Assembly: GCA_964057225.1 (NCBI GenBank)
Contig: OZ059896.1
Coordinates: forward strand, 21,572,501-21,636,500
Length of the DNA: 64,000 bases
DNA from: Auanema rhodensis
Taxonomy: Eukaryota > Nematoda > Chromadorea > Rhabditida > Rhabditidae
Direction of reading: 5' to 3'
The position numbers and the translations under genes were made by a program. The notes below the pieces were generated by a model. It made no database searches and was not told where the DNA came from. It saw only the letters and a list, made by a program, of their open reading frames with translations. Positions 1-11,300 of the stretch are shown in pieces. How positions within the stretch are numbered: position 1 is the first letter of the stretch; each line of letters begins with the position of its first letter.

Positions 1-1691
1 CTTATATCAGTTGATATCTTGGTGCATTTTTAAGCTAGCGCAAATCTGATAACACAGATCGACGCAGCTTAAAAATCCGCATCGAATGCACTATACTACA
101 TTGAGAAACGCTTAATACAAAAGTTAGTTATGATCGTTTGAAAAATGATGCCTTAGTGTATGTTGAGTTTCCATGTACACTCAACATTGCTTCCAAAAAC
201 ATTTTGACAAAAATTTTTTCGATAAATTTCAAAATAATTTAGCAAAGAGTAGATGTTTTTAGATTCCTTTTTTTAAGGCAAAGACGATGGACAATGTTAT
301 TCAACGAAAAAATTAATTCTTCAGGGTGAAAATCGAGGATATAAGTGTGAACTTATATCAGTTGATATCTCGGTGCATTTTTAAGCTAGCGCAAATCTGA
401 TAACACAGATCGACGCAGCTTGAAAATCCGCATCGAATGCACTATACTACATTGAGAAACGCTTAATACAAAAATTAGTTATGATCGTTTGAAAATTGAT
501 GCATTAGTGTATGTTGAGTTTCCATGTACACTCAACATTGCTTCCAAAAACATTTTGACAAAAATTTTTTCGAAAAATTTCAAAACAATTTAGCAAAAAG
601 TAGATGTTTATAGATTCCTTTTTTGAAGGCAAAGACGATGGACAATGTTATTCAACGAAAAAATTAATTCTTCAGGGTGAAAATCGAGGATATAAGTGTG
701 CACTTATATCAGTTGATATCTTGGTGCATTTTTAAGCTAGCGCAAATCTGATAACACAGATCGACGCAGCTTAAAAATCCGCATCGAATGCACTATACTA
801 CATTGAGAAACGCTTAATACAAAAGTTAGTTATGATCGTTTGAAAAATGATGCCTTAGTGTATGTTGAGTTTCCATGTACACTCAACATTGCTTCCAAAA
901 ACATTTTGACAAAAATTTTTTCGATAAATTTCAAAATAATTTAGCAAAGAGTAGATGTTTTTAGATTCCTTTTTTCAAGGCAAAGACGATGGACAATGTT
1001 ATTCAACGAAAAAATTAATTCTTCAGGGTGAAAATCGAGGATATAAGTGTGCACTTATATCAGTTGATATCTTGGTGCATTTTTAAGCTAGCGCAAATCT
1101 GATAACACAGATCGACGCAGCTTAAAAATCCGCATCGAATGCACTATACTACATTGAGAAACGCTTAATACAAAAATTAGTTATGATCGTTTGAAAAATG
1201 ATGCATTAGTGTATGTTGAGTTTCCATGTACACTCTACATTGCTTCCAAAAACATTTTGACAAAAATTTTTTCGAAAAATTTCAAAATAATTTAGCAAAA
1301 AGTAGATGTTTTTAGATTCCTTTTTTCAAGGCAAAGACGATGGACAATGTTATTCAACGAAAAAATTAATTCTTCAGGGTGAAAATCGAGGATATAAGTG
1401 TGAACTTATATCAGTTGATATCTCGATGCATTTTTAAGCTAGCGCAAATCTGATAACACAGATCGACGCAGCTTAAAAATCCGCATCGAATGCACTATAC
1501 CACATTGAGAAACGCTTAATACAAAAATTAGTTATGATCGTTTGAAAATTGATGCATTAGTGTATGTTTCAAAACAATTTAGCAAAAAGTAGATGTTTAT
1601 AGATTCCTTTTTTGAAGGCAAAGACGATGGACAATGTTATTCAACGAAAAAATTAATTCTTCAGGGTGAAAATCGAGGATATAAGTGTGCA
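1..1691. repeat. Copies 1-5: irregular order ending in a truncated copy
   Basis: Copies start at 1 (A), 352 (a hybrid: B-like left part with G71, E-like right part), 703 (A), 1054 (TGG at 20-22 with T183) and 1405 (E-type, shortened to 287 bp). The array evidently continues to the left, since base 1 falls exactly on the unit boundary only because I set the phase there. No HOR period is evident. Copies at 352 and 703 both end in C350, and in each case the next copy starts with TGG at 20-22, a linkage seen through most of the left domain. Confidence 0.85.
1405..1691. repeat. Truncated satellite copy, 287 bp (64-bp internal deletion)
   Basis: This copy runs normally to about 1567, then jumps to the TTTCAAAACAATT part of the unit. 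Offsets of about 164-229 are missing, 64 bp in total. The junction shares two T residues, consistent with end joining or slippage at minimal homology. The loss removes the dyad at offsets 160-187 and the palindrome at 215-226, so this is the only complete-ended copy lacking both. Its right part (C235, A259, G274, C350) marks it as class E, and a class A copy follows as usual. Confidence 0.92.
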
Positions 1692-2747
1692 CTTATATCA
1701 GTTGATATCTTGGTGCATTTTTAAGCTAGCGCAAATCTGATAACACAGATCGACGCAGCTTAAAAATCCGCATCGAATGCACTATACTACATTGAGAAAC
1801 GCTTAATACAAAAGTTAGTTATGATCGTTTGAAAAATGATGCCTTAGTGTATGTTGAGTTTCCATGTACACTCAATATTGCTTCCAAAAACATTTTGACA
1901 AAAATTTTTTCGATAAATTTCAAAATAGTTTAGCAAAGAGTAGATGTTTTTAGATTCCTTTTTTTAAGGCAAAGACGATGGACAATGTTATTCAACGAAA
2001 AAATTAATTCTTCAGGGTGAAAATCGAGGATATAAGTGTGAACTTATATCAGTTGATATCTCGGTGCATTTTTAAGCTAGCGCAAATCTGATAACACAGA
2101 TCGACGCAGCTTAAAAATCCGCATCGAATGCACTATACTACATTGAGAAACGCTTAATACAAAAATTAGTTATGATCGTTTGAAAAATGATGCATTAGTG
2201 TATGTTGAGTTTCCATGTACACTCAACATTGCTTCCAAAAACATTTTGACAAAAATTTTTTCGAAAAATTTCGAAATAATTTAGCAAAAAGTAGATGTTT
2301 TTAGATTCCTTTTTTCAAGGCAAAGACGATGGACAATGTTATTCAACGAAAAAATTAATTCTTCAGGGTGAAAATCGAGGATATAAGTGTGAACTTATAT
2401 CAGTTGATATCTCGGTGCATTTTTAAGCTAGCGCAAATCTGATAACACAGATCGACGCAGCTTAAAAATCCGCATCGAATGCACTATACCACATTGAGAA
2501 ACGCTTGATACAAAAATTAGTTATGATCGTTTGAAAATTGATGCATTAGTGTATGTTGAGTTTCCATGTACACTCTACATTGCTTCCAAAAACATTTTGA
2601 CAAAAATTTTTTCGAAAAATTTCAAAATAATTTAGCAAAAAGTAGATGTTTTTAGATTCCTTTTTTCAAGGCAAAGACGATGGACAATGTTATTCAACGA
2701 AAAAATTAATTCTTCAGGGTGAAAATCGAGGATATAAGTGTGAACTT

Positions 2748-2761
2748 ATATCAGTTGATAT
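2748..2761. other. Short dyad, 6-bp arms (offsets 4-17)
   Basis: ATATCA and TGATAT are exact reverse complements separated by GT. The element recurs in each copy. Its left arm overlaps the right arm of the junction hairpin, so the two could form only as alternatives. Confidence 0.75.
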
Positions 2762-2762
2762 C

Positions 2763-2829
2763 TCGATGCATTTTTAAGCTAGCGCAAATCTGATAACACA
2801 GATCGACGCAGCTTAAAAATCCGCATCGA
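2763..2829. other. 67-bp imperfect inverted repeat (offsets 19-85)
   Basis: Pairing from outside in: TCGATGC with GCATCGA (2763-2769 and 2823-2829), with CC unpaired on the right; then ATTTTTAAGCT with AGCTTAAAAAT (11 bp); an unpaired A on the left; GCG with CGC; three mismatches; ATCTG with CAGAT; and a six-base loop ATAACA. That gives 26 paired bases per strand. Copies with CGA at 20-22 have the full outer arm. CGG copies lose one Watson-Crick pair (G opposite T), and TGG copies lose two. CTCA or ATGG at 46-49 weakens the inner stem, and G71 breaks one pair of the middle stem. It could extrude as a cruciform or fold in a transcript; neither is shown. Confidence 0.8.
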
Positions 2830-2903
2830 ATGCACTATACCACATTGAGAAACGCTTAATACAAAAATTAGTTATGATCGTTTGAAAATTGATGCATTAG
2901 TGT

Positions 2904-2931
2904 ATGTTGAGTTTCCATGTACACTCAACAT
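2904..2931. other. Inverted repeat, 9-bp arms (offsets 160-187)
   Basis: ATGTTGAGT and ACTCAACAT are exact reverse complements around a ten-base centre, TTCCATGTAC. By eye, offsets 160-182 show no variant in any copy that contains them, which makes this one of the most constant stretches of the unit. Copies with T183 (classes C and P and some others) lose one pair. An alternative pairing, AGTGTA with TACACT, overlaps it. Confidence 0.8.
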
Positions 2932-2958
2932 TGCTTCCAAAAACATTTTGACAACAAT

Positions 2959-2970
2959 TTTTTCGAAAAA
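2959..2970. other. 12-bp perfect palindrome TTTTTCGAAAAA (offsets 215-226)
   Basis: A self-complementary A/T palindrome with a central TTCGAA lies inside the longest A/T-only stretch of the unit. It is lost in class A copies (T223) and in copies with A221 (TTTTTTCAAAAAA). The flanking direct repeat AAAAATTT occurs on both sides and is the site of the 13-bp deletion in the copy at 36440. Confidence 0.82.
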
Positions 2971-3081
2971 TTTCAAAATAATTTAGCAAAAAGTAGAAGT
3001 TTTTAGATTCCTTTTTTCAAGGCAAAGACGATGGACAATGTTATTCAACGAAAAAATTAATTCTTCAGGGTGAAAATCGAG

Positions 3082-3103
3082 GATATAAGTGTGAACTTAT
3101 ATC
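3082..3103. other. Junction hairpin, 9-bp perfect arms (offsets 338-351 into next copy 1-8)
   Basis: GATATAAGT and ACTTATATC are exact reverse complements separated by GTGA. Copies ending in C350 have ten-bp arms with a two-base centre. The hairpin spans the unit boundary as I set it, so it is present about 182 times, and it is the strongest short inverted repeat of the satellite. One copy carries a change in the loop (C at 29066). The TATAAG inside it resembles a TATA element only by composition. Confidence 0.85.
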
Positions 3104-5201
3104 AGTTGATATCTCGGTGCATTTTTAAGCTAGCGCAAATCTGATAACACAGATCGACGCAGCTTAAAAATCCGCATCGAATGCACTATACCACATTGAG
3201 AAACGCTTAATACAAAAATTAGTTATGATCGTTTGAAAATTGATGCATTAGTGTATGTTGAGTTTCCATGTACACTCAACATTGCTTCCAAAAACATTTT
3301 GACAAAAATTTTTTCGAAAAATTTCAAAACAATTTAGCAAAAAGTAGATGTTTATAGATTCCTTTTTTGAAGGCAAAGACGATGGACAATGTTATTCAAC
3401 GAAAAAATTAATTCTTCAGGGTGAAAATCGAGGATATAAGTGTGCACTTATATCAGTTGATATCTTGGTGCATTTTTAAGCTAGCGCAAATCTGATAACA
3501 CAGATCGACGCAGCTTAAAAATCCGCATCGAATGCACTATACTACATTGAGAAACGCTTAATACAAAAGTTAGTTATGATCGTTTGAAAAATGATGCCTT
3601 AGTGTATGTTGAGTTTCCATGTACACTCAATATTGCTTCCAAAAACATTTTGACAAAAATTTTTTCGATAAATTTCAAAATAGTTTAGCAAAGAGTAGAT
3701 GTTTTTAGATTCCTTTTTTTAAGGCAAAGACGATGGACAATGTTATTCAACGAAAAAATTAATTCTTCAGGGTGAAAATCGAGGATATAAGTGTGAACTT
3801 ATATCAGTTGATATCTCGGTGCATTTTTAAGCTAGCGCAAATCTGATAACACAGATCGACGCAGCTTAAAAATCCGCATCGAATGCACTATACTACATTG
3901 AGAAACGCTTAATACAAAAATTAGTTATGATCGTTTGAAAAATGATGCATTAGTGTATGTTGAGTTTCCATGTACACTCAACATTGCTTCCAAAAACATT
4001 TTGACAAAAATTTTTTCGAAAAATTTCGAAATAATTTAGCAAAAAGTAGATGTTTTTAGATTCCTTTTTTCAAGGCAAAGACGATGGACAATGTTATTCA
4101 ACGAAAAAATTAATTCTTCAGGGTGAAAATCGAGGATATAAGTGTGAACTTATATCAGTTGATATCTCGGTGCATTTTTAAGCTAGCGCAAATCTGATAA
4201 CACAGATCGACGCAGCTTAAAAATCCGCATCGAATGCACTATACCACATTGAGAAACGCTTGATACAAAAATTAGTTATGATCGTTTGAAAATTGATGCA
4301 TTAGTGTATGTTGAGTTTCCATGTACACTCTACATTGCTTCCAAAAACATTTTGACAAAAATTTTTTCGAAAAATTTCAAAATAATTTAGCAAAAAGTAG
4401 ATGTTTTTAGATTCCTTTTTTCAAGGCAAAGACGATGGACAATGTTATTCAACGAAAAAATTAATTCTTCAGGGTGAAAATCGAGGATATAAGTGTGAAC
4501 TTATATCAGTTGATATCTCGATGCATTTTTAAGCTAGCGCAAATCTGATAACACAGATCGACGCAGCTTAAAAATCCGCATCGAATGCACTATACCACAT
4601 TGAGAAACGCTTAATACAAAAATTAGTTATGATCGTTTGAAAATTGATGCATTAGTGTATGTTGAGTTTCCATGTACACTCAACATTGCTTCCAAAAACA
4701 TTTTGACAACAATTTTTTCGAAAAATTTCAAAATAATTTAGCAAAAAGTAGAAGTTTTTAGATTCCTTTTTTCAAGGCAAAGACGATGGACAATGTTATT
4801 CAACGAAAAAATTAATTCTTCAGGGTGAAAATCGAGGATATAAGTGTGAACTTATATCAGTTGATATCTCGGTGCATTTTTAAGCTAGCGCAAATCTGAT
4901 AACACAGATCGACGCAGCTTAAAAATCCGCATCGAATGCACTATACCACATTGAGAAACGCTTAATACAAAAATTAGTTATGATCGTTTGAAAATTGATG
5001 CATTAGTGTATGTTGAGTTTCCATGTACACTCAACATTGCTTCCAAAAACATTTTGACAAAAATTTTTTCGAAAAATTTCAAAACAATTTAGCAAAAAGT
5101 AGATGTTTATAGATTCCTTTTTTGAAGGCAAAGACGATGGACAATGTTATTCAACGAAAAAATTAATTCTTCAGGGTGAAAATCGAGGATATAAGTGTGC
5201 A

Positions 5202-8200
5202 CTTATATCAGTTGATATCTTGGTGCATTTTTAAGCTAGCGCAAATCTGATAACACAGATCGACGCAGCTTAAAAATCCGCATCGAATGCACTATACTAC
5301 ATTGAGAAACGCTTAATACAAAAGTTAGTTATGATCGTTTGAAAAATGATGCCTTAGTGTATGTTGAGTTTCCATGTACACTCAACATTGCTTCCAAAAA
5401 CATTTTGACAAAAATTTTTTCGATAAATTTCAAAATAATTTAGCAAAGAGTAGATGTTTTTAGATTCCTTTTTTTAAGGCAAAGACGATGGACAATGTTA
5501 TTCAACGAAAAAATTAATTCTTCAGGGTGAAAATCGAGGATATAAGTGTGAACTTATATCAGTTGATATCTCGGTGCATTTTTAAGCTAGCGCAAATCTG
5601 ATAACACAGATCGACGCAGCTTAAAAATCCGCATCGAATGCACTATACTACATTGAGAAACGCTTAATACAAAAATTAGTTATGATCGTTTGAAAAATGA
5701 TGCATTAGTGTATGTTGAGTTTCCATGTACACTCAACATTGCATCCAAAAACATTTTGACAAAAATTTTTTCGAAAAATTTCAAAATAATTTAGCAAAAA
5801 GTAGATGTTTTTAGATTCCTTTTTTCAAGGCAAAGACGATGGACAATGTTATTCAACGAAAAAATTAATTCTTCAGGGTGAAAATCGAGGATATAAGTGT
5901 GAACTTATATCAGTTGATATCTCGGTGCATTTTTAAGCTAGCGCAAATCTGATAACACAGATCGACGCAGCTTAAAAATCCGCATCGAATGCACTATACC
6001 ACATTGAGAAACGCTTGATACAAAAATTAGTTATGATCGTTTGAAAATTGATGCATTAGTGTATGTTGAGTTTCCATGTACACTCTACATTGCTTCCAAA
6101 AACATTTTGACAAAAATTTTTTCGAAAAATTTCAAAATAATTTAGCAAAAAGTAGATGTTTTTAGATTCCTTTTTTCAAGGCAAAGACGATGGACAATGT
6201 TATTCAACGAAAAAATTAATTCTTCAGGGTGAAAATCGAGGATATAAGTGTGAACTTATATCAGTTGATATCTCGATGCATTTTTAAGCTAGCGCAAATC
6301 TGATAACACAGATCGACGCAGCTTAAAAATCCGCATCGAATGCACTATACCACATTGAGAAACGCTTAATACAAAAATTAGTTATGATCGTTTGAAAATT
6401 GATGCATTAGTGTATGTTGAGTTTCCATGTACACTCAACATTGCTTCCAAAAACATTTTGACAACAATTTTTTCGAAAAATTTCAAAATAATTTAGCAAA
6501 AAGTAGAAGTTTTTAGATTCCTTTTTTCAAGGCAAAGACGATGGACAATGTTATTCAACGAAAAAATTAATTCTTCAGGGTGAAAATCGAGGATATAAGT
6601 GTGAACTTATATCAGTTGATATCTCGATGCATTTTTAAGCTAGCGCAAATATGATAACACAGATCGACGCAGCTTAAAAATCCGCATCGAATGCACTATA
6701 CCACATTGAGAAACGCTTAATACAAAAATTAGTTATGATCGTTTGAAAATTGATGCATTAGTGTATGTTGAGTTTCCATGTACACTCTACATTGCTTCCA
6801 AAAACATTTTGACAAAAATTTTTTCGAAAAATTTCAAAATAATTTAGCAAAAAGTAGAAGTTTTTAGATTCCTTTTTTCAAGGCAAAGACGATGGACAAT
6901 GTTATTCAACGAAAAAATTAATTCTTCAGGGTGAAAATCGAGGATATAAGTGTGAACTTATATCAGTTGATATCTCGGTGCATTTTTAAGCTAGCGCAAA
7001 TCTGATAACACAGATCGACGCAGCTTAAAAATCCGCATCGAATGCACTATACCACATTGAGAAACGCTTAATACAAAAATTAGTTATGATCGTTTGAAAA
7101 TTGATGCATTAGTGTATGTTGAGTTTCCATGTACACTCAACATTGCTTCCAAAAACATTTTGACAAAAATTTTTTCGAAAAATTTCAAAATAATTTAGCA
7201 AAAAGTAGATGTTTTTAGATTCCTTTTTTCAAGGCAAAGACGATGGACAATGTTATTCAACGAAAAAATTAATTCTTCAGGGTGAAAATCGAGGATATAA
7301 GTGTGAACTTATATCAGTTGATATCTCGGTGCATTTTTAAGCTAGCGCAAATCTGATAACACAGATCGACGCAGCTTAAAAATCCGCATCGAATGCACTA
7401 TACCACATTGAGAAACGCTTGATACAAAAATTAGTTATGATCGTTTGAAAATTGATGCATTAGTGTATGTTGAGTTTCCATGTACACTCTACATTGCTTC
7501 CAAAAACATTTTGACAAAAATTTTTTCGAAAAATTTCAAAATAATTTAGCAAAAAGTAGATGTTTTTAGATTCCTTTTTTCAAGGCAAAGACGATGGACA
7601 ATGTTATTCAACGAAAAAATTAATTCTTCAGGGTGAAAATCGAGGATATAAGTGTGAACTTATATCAGTTGATATCTCGATGCATTTTTAAGCTAGCGCA
7701 AATCTGATAACACAGATCGACGCAGCTTAAAAATCCGCATCGAATGCACTATACCACATTGAGAAACGCTTAATACAAAAATTAGTTATGATCGTTTGAA
7801 AATTGATGCATTAGTGTATGTTGAGTTTCCATGTACACTCAACATTGCTTCCAAAAACATTTTGACAACAATTTTTTCGAAAAATTTCAAAATAATTTAG
7901 CAAAAAGTAGAAGTTTTTAGATTCCTTTTTTCAAGGCAAAGACGATGGACAATGTTATTCAACGAAAAAATTAATTCTTCAGGGTGAAAATCGAGGATAT
8001 AAGTGTGAACTTATATCAGTTGATATCTTGGTGCATTTTTAAGCTAGCGCAAATCTGATAACACAGATCGACGCAGCTTAAAAATCCGCATCGAATGCAC
8101 TATACCACATTGAGAAACGCTTAATACAAAAATTAGTTATGATCGTTTGAAAATTGATGCATTAGTGTATGTTGAGTTTCCATGTACACTCTACATTGCT

Positions 8201-8360
8201 TCCAAAAACATTTTGACAACAATTTTTTCGAAAAATTTCAAAATAATTTAGCAAAAAGTAGAAGTTTTTAGATTCCTTTTTTCAAGGCAAAGACGATGGA
8301 CAATGTTATTCAACGAAAAAATTAATTCTTCAGGGTGAAAATCGAGGATATAAGTGTGAA
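5202..8360. repeat. Copies 16-24: A-B-C-D followed by rearranged copies
   Basis: Order from 5202: A, B (with the private change GCATCC near 5743), C, D, then a copy at 6606 with ATGA at 46-49 plus T183 and A254, a plain copy with C97 at 6957, C at 7308, D at 7659, and a copy at 8010 with TGG at 20-22, T183, C211 and A254. The C-D pair recurs after four copies (5904 and 7308). The copy at 8010 is the only TGG copy I noted that follows a copy ending in A350. Confidence 0.8.
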
Positions 8361-11300
8361 CTTATATCAGTTGATATCTCGATGCATTTTTAAGCTAGCG
8401 CAAATATGGTAACACAGATCGACGCAGCTTAAAAATCCGCATCGAATGCACTATACCACATTGAGAAACGCTTAATACAAAAATTAGTTATGATCGTTTG
8501 AAAATTGATGCATTAGTGTATGTTGAGTTTCCATGTACACTCAACATTGCTTCCAAAAACATTTTGACAACAATTTTTTCGAAAAATTTCAAAATAATTT
8601 AGCAAAAAGTAGATGTTTTTAGATTCCTTTTTTCAAGGCAAAGACGATGGACAATGTTATTCAACGAAAAAATTAATTCCTCAGGGTGAAAATCGAGGAT
8701 ATAAGTGTGAACTTATATCAGTTGATATCTCGGTGCATTTTTAAGCTAGCGCAAATCTGATAACACAGATCGACGCAGCTTGAAAATCCGCATCAAATGC
8801 ACTATACTACATTGAGAAACGCTTAATACAAAAATTAGTTATGATCGTTTGAAAAATGATGCATTAGTGTATGTTGAGTTTCCATGTACACTCAACATTG
8901 CTTCCAAAAACATTTTGACAAAAATTTTTTCAAAAAATTTCAAAATAATTTAGCAAAAAGTAGATGTTTTTAGATTCCTTTTTTCAAGGCAAAGACGATG
9001 GACAATGTTATTCAACGAAAAAATTAATTCTTCAGGGTGAAAATCGAGGATATAAGTGTGAACTTATATCAGTTGATATCTCGGTGCATTTTTAAGCTAG
9101 CGCAAATCTGATAACACAGATCGACGCAGCTTAAAAATCCGCATCGAATGCACTATACCACATTGAGAAACGCTTGATACAAAAATTAGTTATGATCGTT
9201 TGAAAATTGATGCATTAGTGTATGTTGAGTTTCCATGTACACTCTACATTGCTTCCAAAAACATTTTGACAAAAATTTTTTCGAAAAATTTCAAAATAAT
9301 TTAGCAAAAAGTAGATGTTTTTAGATTCCTTTTTTCAAGGCAAAGACGATGGACAATGTTATTCAACGAAAAAATTAATTCTTCAGGGTGAAAATCGAGG
9401 ATATAAGTGTGAACTTATATCAGTTGATATCTCGATGCATTTTTAAGCTAGCGCAAATCTGATAACACAGATCGACGCAGCTTAAAAATCCGCATCGAAT
9501 GCACTATACCACATTGAGAAACGCTTAATACAAAAATTAGTTATGATCGTTTGAAAATTGATGCATTAGTGTATGTTGAGTTTCCATGTACACTCTACAT
9601 TGCTTCCAAAAACATTTTGACAACAATTTTTTCGAAAAATTTCAAAATAATTTAGCAAAAAGTAGAAGTTTTTAGATTCCTTTTTTCAAGGCAAAGACGA
9701 TGGACAATGTTATTCAACGAAAAAATTAATTCTTCAGGGTGAAAATCGAGGATATAAGTGTGAACTTATATCAGTTGATATCTCGATGCATTTTTAAGCT
9801 AGCGCAAATATGGTAACACAGATCGACGCAGCTTAAAAATCCGCATCGAATGCACTATACCACATTGAGAAACGCTTAATACAAAAATTAGTTATGATCG
9901 TTTGAAAATTGATGCATTAGTGTATGTTGAGTTTCCATGTACACTCAACATTGCTTCCAAAAACATTTTGACAAAAATTTTTTCGAAAAATTTCAAAACA
10001 ATTTAGCAAAAAGTAGATGTTTATAGATTCCTTTTTTGAAGGCAAAGACGATGGACAATGTTATTCAACGAAAAAATTAATTCTTCAGGGTGAAAATCGA
10101 GGATATAAGTGTGAACTTATATCAGTTGATATCTCGATGCATTTTTAAGCTAGCGCAAATCTGATAACACAGATCGACGCAGCTTAAAAATCCGCATCGA
10201 ATGCACTATACCACATTGAGAAACGCTTAATACAAAAATTAGTTATGATCGTTTGAAAATTGATGCATTAGTGTATGTTGAGTTTCCATGTACACTCAAC
10301 ATTGCTTCCAAAAACATTTTGACAACAATTTTTTCGAAAAATTTCAAAATAATTTAGCAAAAAGTAGATGTTTTTAGATTCCTTTTTTCAAGGCAAAGAC
10401 GATGGACAATGTTATTCAACGAAAAAATTAATTCCTCAGGGTGAAAATCGAGGATATAAGTGTGAACTTATATCAGTTGATATCTCGGTGCATTTTTAAG
10501 CTAGCGCAAATCTGATAACACAGATCGACGCAGCTTGAAAATCCGCATCAAATGCACTATACTACATTGAGAAACGCTTAATACAAAAATTAGTTATGAT
10601 CGTTTGAAAAATGATGCATTAGTGTATGTTGAGTTTCCATGTACACTCAACATTGCTTCCAAAAACATTTTGACAAAAATTTTTTCAAAAAATTTCAAAA
10701 TAATTTAGCAAAAAGTAGATGTTTTTAGATTCCTTTTTTCAAGGCAAAGACGATGGACAATGTTATTCAACGAAAAAATTAATTCTTCAGGGTGAAAATC
10801 GAGGATATAAGTGTGAACTTATATCAGTTGATATCTCGGTGCATTTTTAAGCTAGCGCAAATCTGATAACACAGATCGACGCAGCTTAAAAATCCGCATC
10901 GAATGCACTATACCACATTGAGAAACGCTTGATACAAAAATTAGTTATGATCGTTTGAAAATTGATGCATTAGTGTATGTTGAGTTTCCATGTACACTCT
11001 ACATTGCTTCCAAAAACATTTTGACAAAAATTTTTTCGAAAAATTTCAAAATAATTTAGCAAAAAGTAGATGTTTTTAGATTCCTTTTTTCAAGGCAAAG
11101 ACGATGGACAATGTTATTCAACGAAAAAATTAATTCTTCAGGGTGAAAATCGAGGATATAAGTGTGAACTTATATCAGTTGATATCTCGATGCATTTTTA
11201 AGCTAGCGCAAATCTGATAACACAGATCGACGCAGCTTAAAAATCCGCATCGAATGCACTATACCACATTGAGAAACGCTTAATACAAAAATTAGTTATG

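Larger units (their letters stand above)
2745..3095. repeat. Reference copy (class D) used to place the inverted repeats
   Basis: A full 351-bp copy of class D: CGA at 20-22, C97, T145, A183, C211 and A254. It is chosen as the reference because it contains all five inverted repeats intact. Its base composition is like that of all other copies. Reading both strands, stop codons occur in every frame within one unit. No sequence similarity between its first and second halves is visible, so the 351-bp unit is not an obvious dimer of about 175 bp, although its length is close to two nucleosome repeats. Confidence 0.9.
1692..5201. repeat. A-B-C-D-E pentamer HOR in tandem duplicate (2 x 1755 bp)
   Basis: Two adjacent five-copy units, 1692-3446 and 3447-5201, carry classes A, B, C, D and E in the same order and share private marks. 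These are TATT instead of CATT near offset 185 of copy A, G237 in copy A, and TTTCGAAATAA near offset 231 of copy B. I saw no difference between the twins at any diagnostic site. This is the cleanest example of the left-domain pentamer and looks like a very recent duplication of one 1755-bp unit. Confidence 0.9.

Noticed and set aside
2789-2803. Hammerhead ribozyme core, since some animal satellites carry one
   Set aside because: CTGATAA resembles the CTGANGA core but lacks the required G, and no correctly placed GAAA with flanking stems was found.
2962-2978. CENP-B-box-like match around TTCGAAAAA
   Set aside because: The TTCG and the following A fit the start of the box, but the essential CGGG part is absent (TTTCAAA instead).
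2745-3095. 351-bp unit as a dimer of two about 175-bp halves
   Set aside because: The halves show no visible alignment to each other.
3082-3103. TATA-type promoter (ATATAAG) at each junction
   Set aside because: It is part of the inverted repeat in an AT-rich unit; no start-site motif, gene or transcript support is visible.
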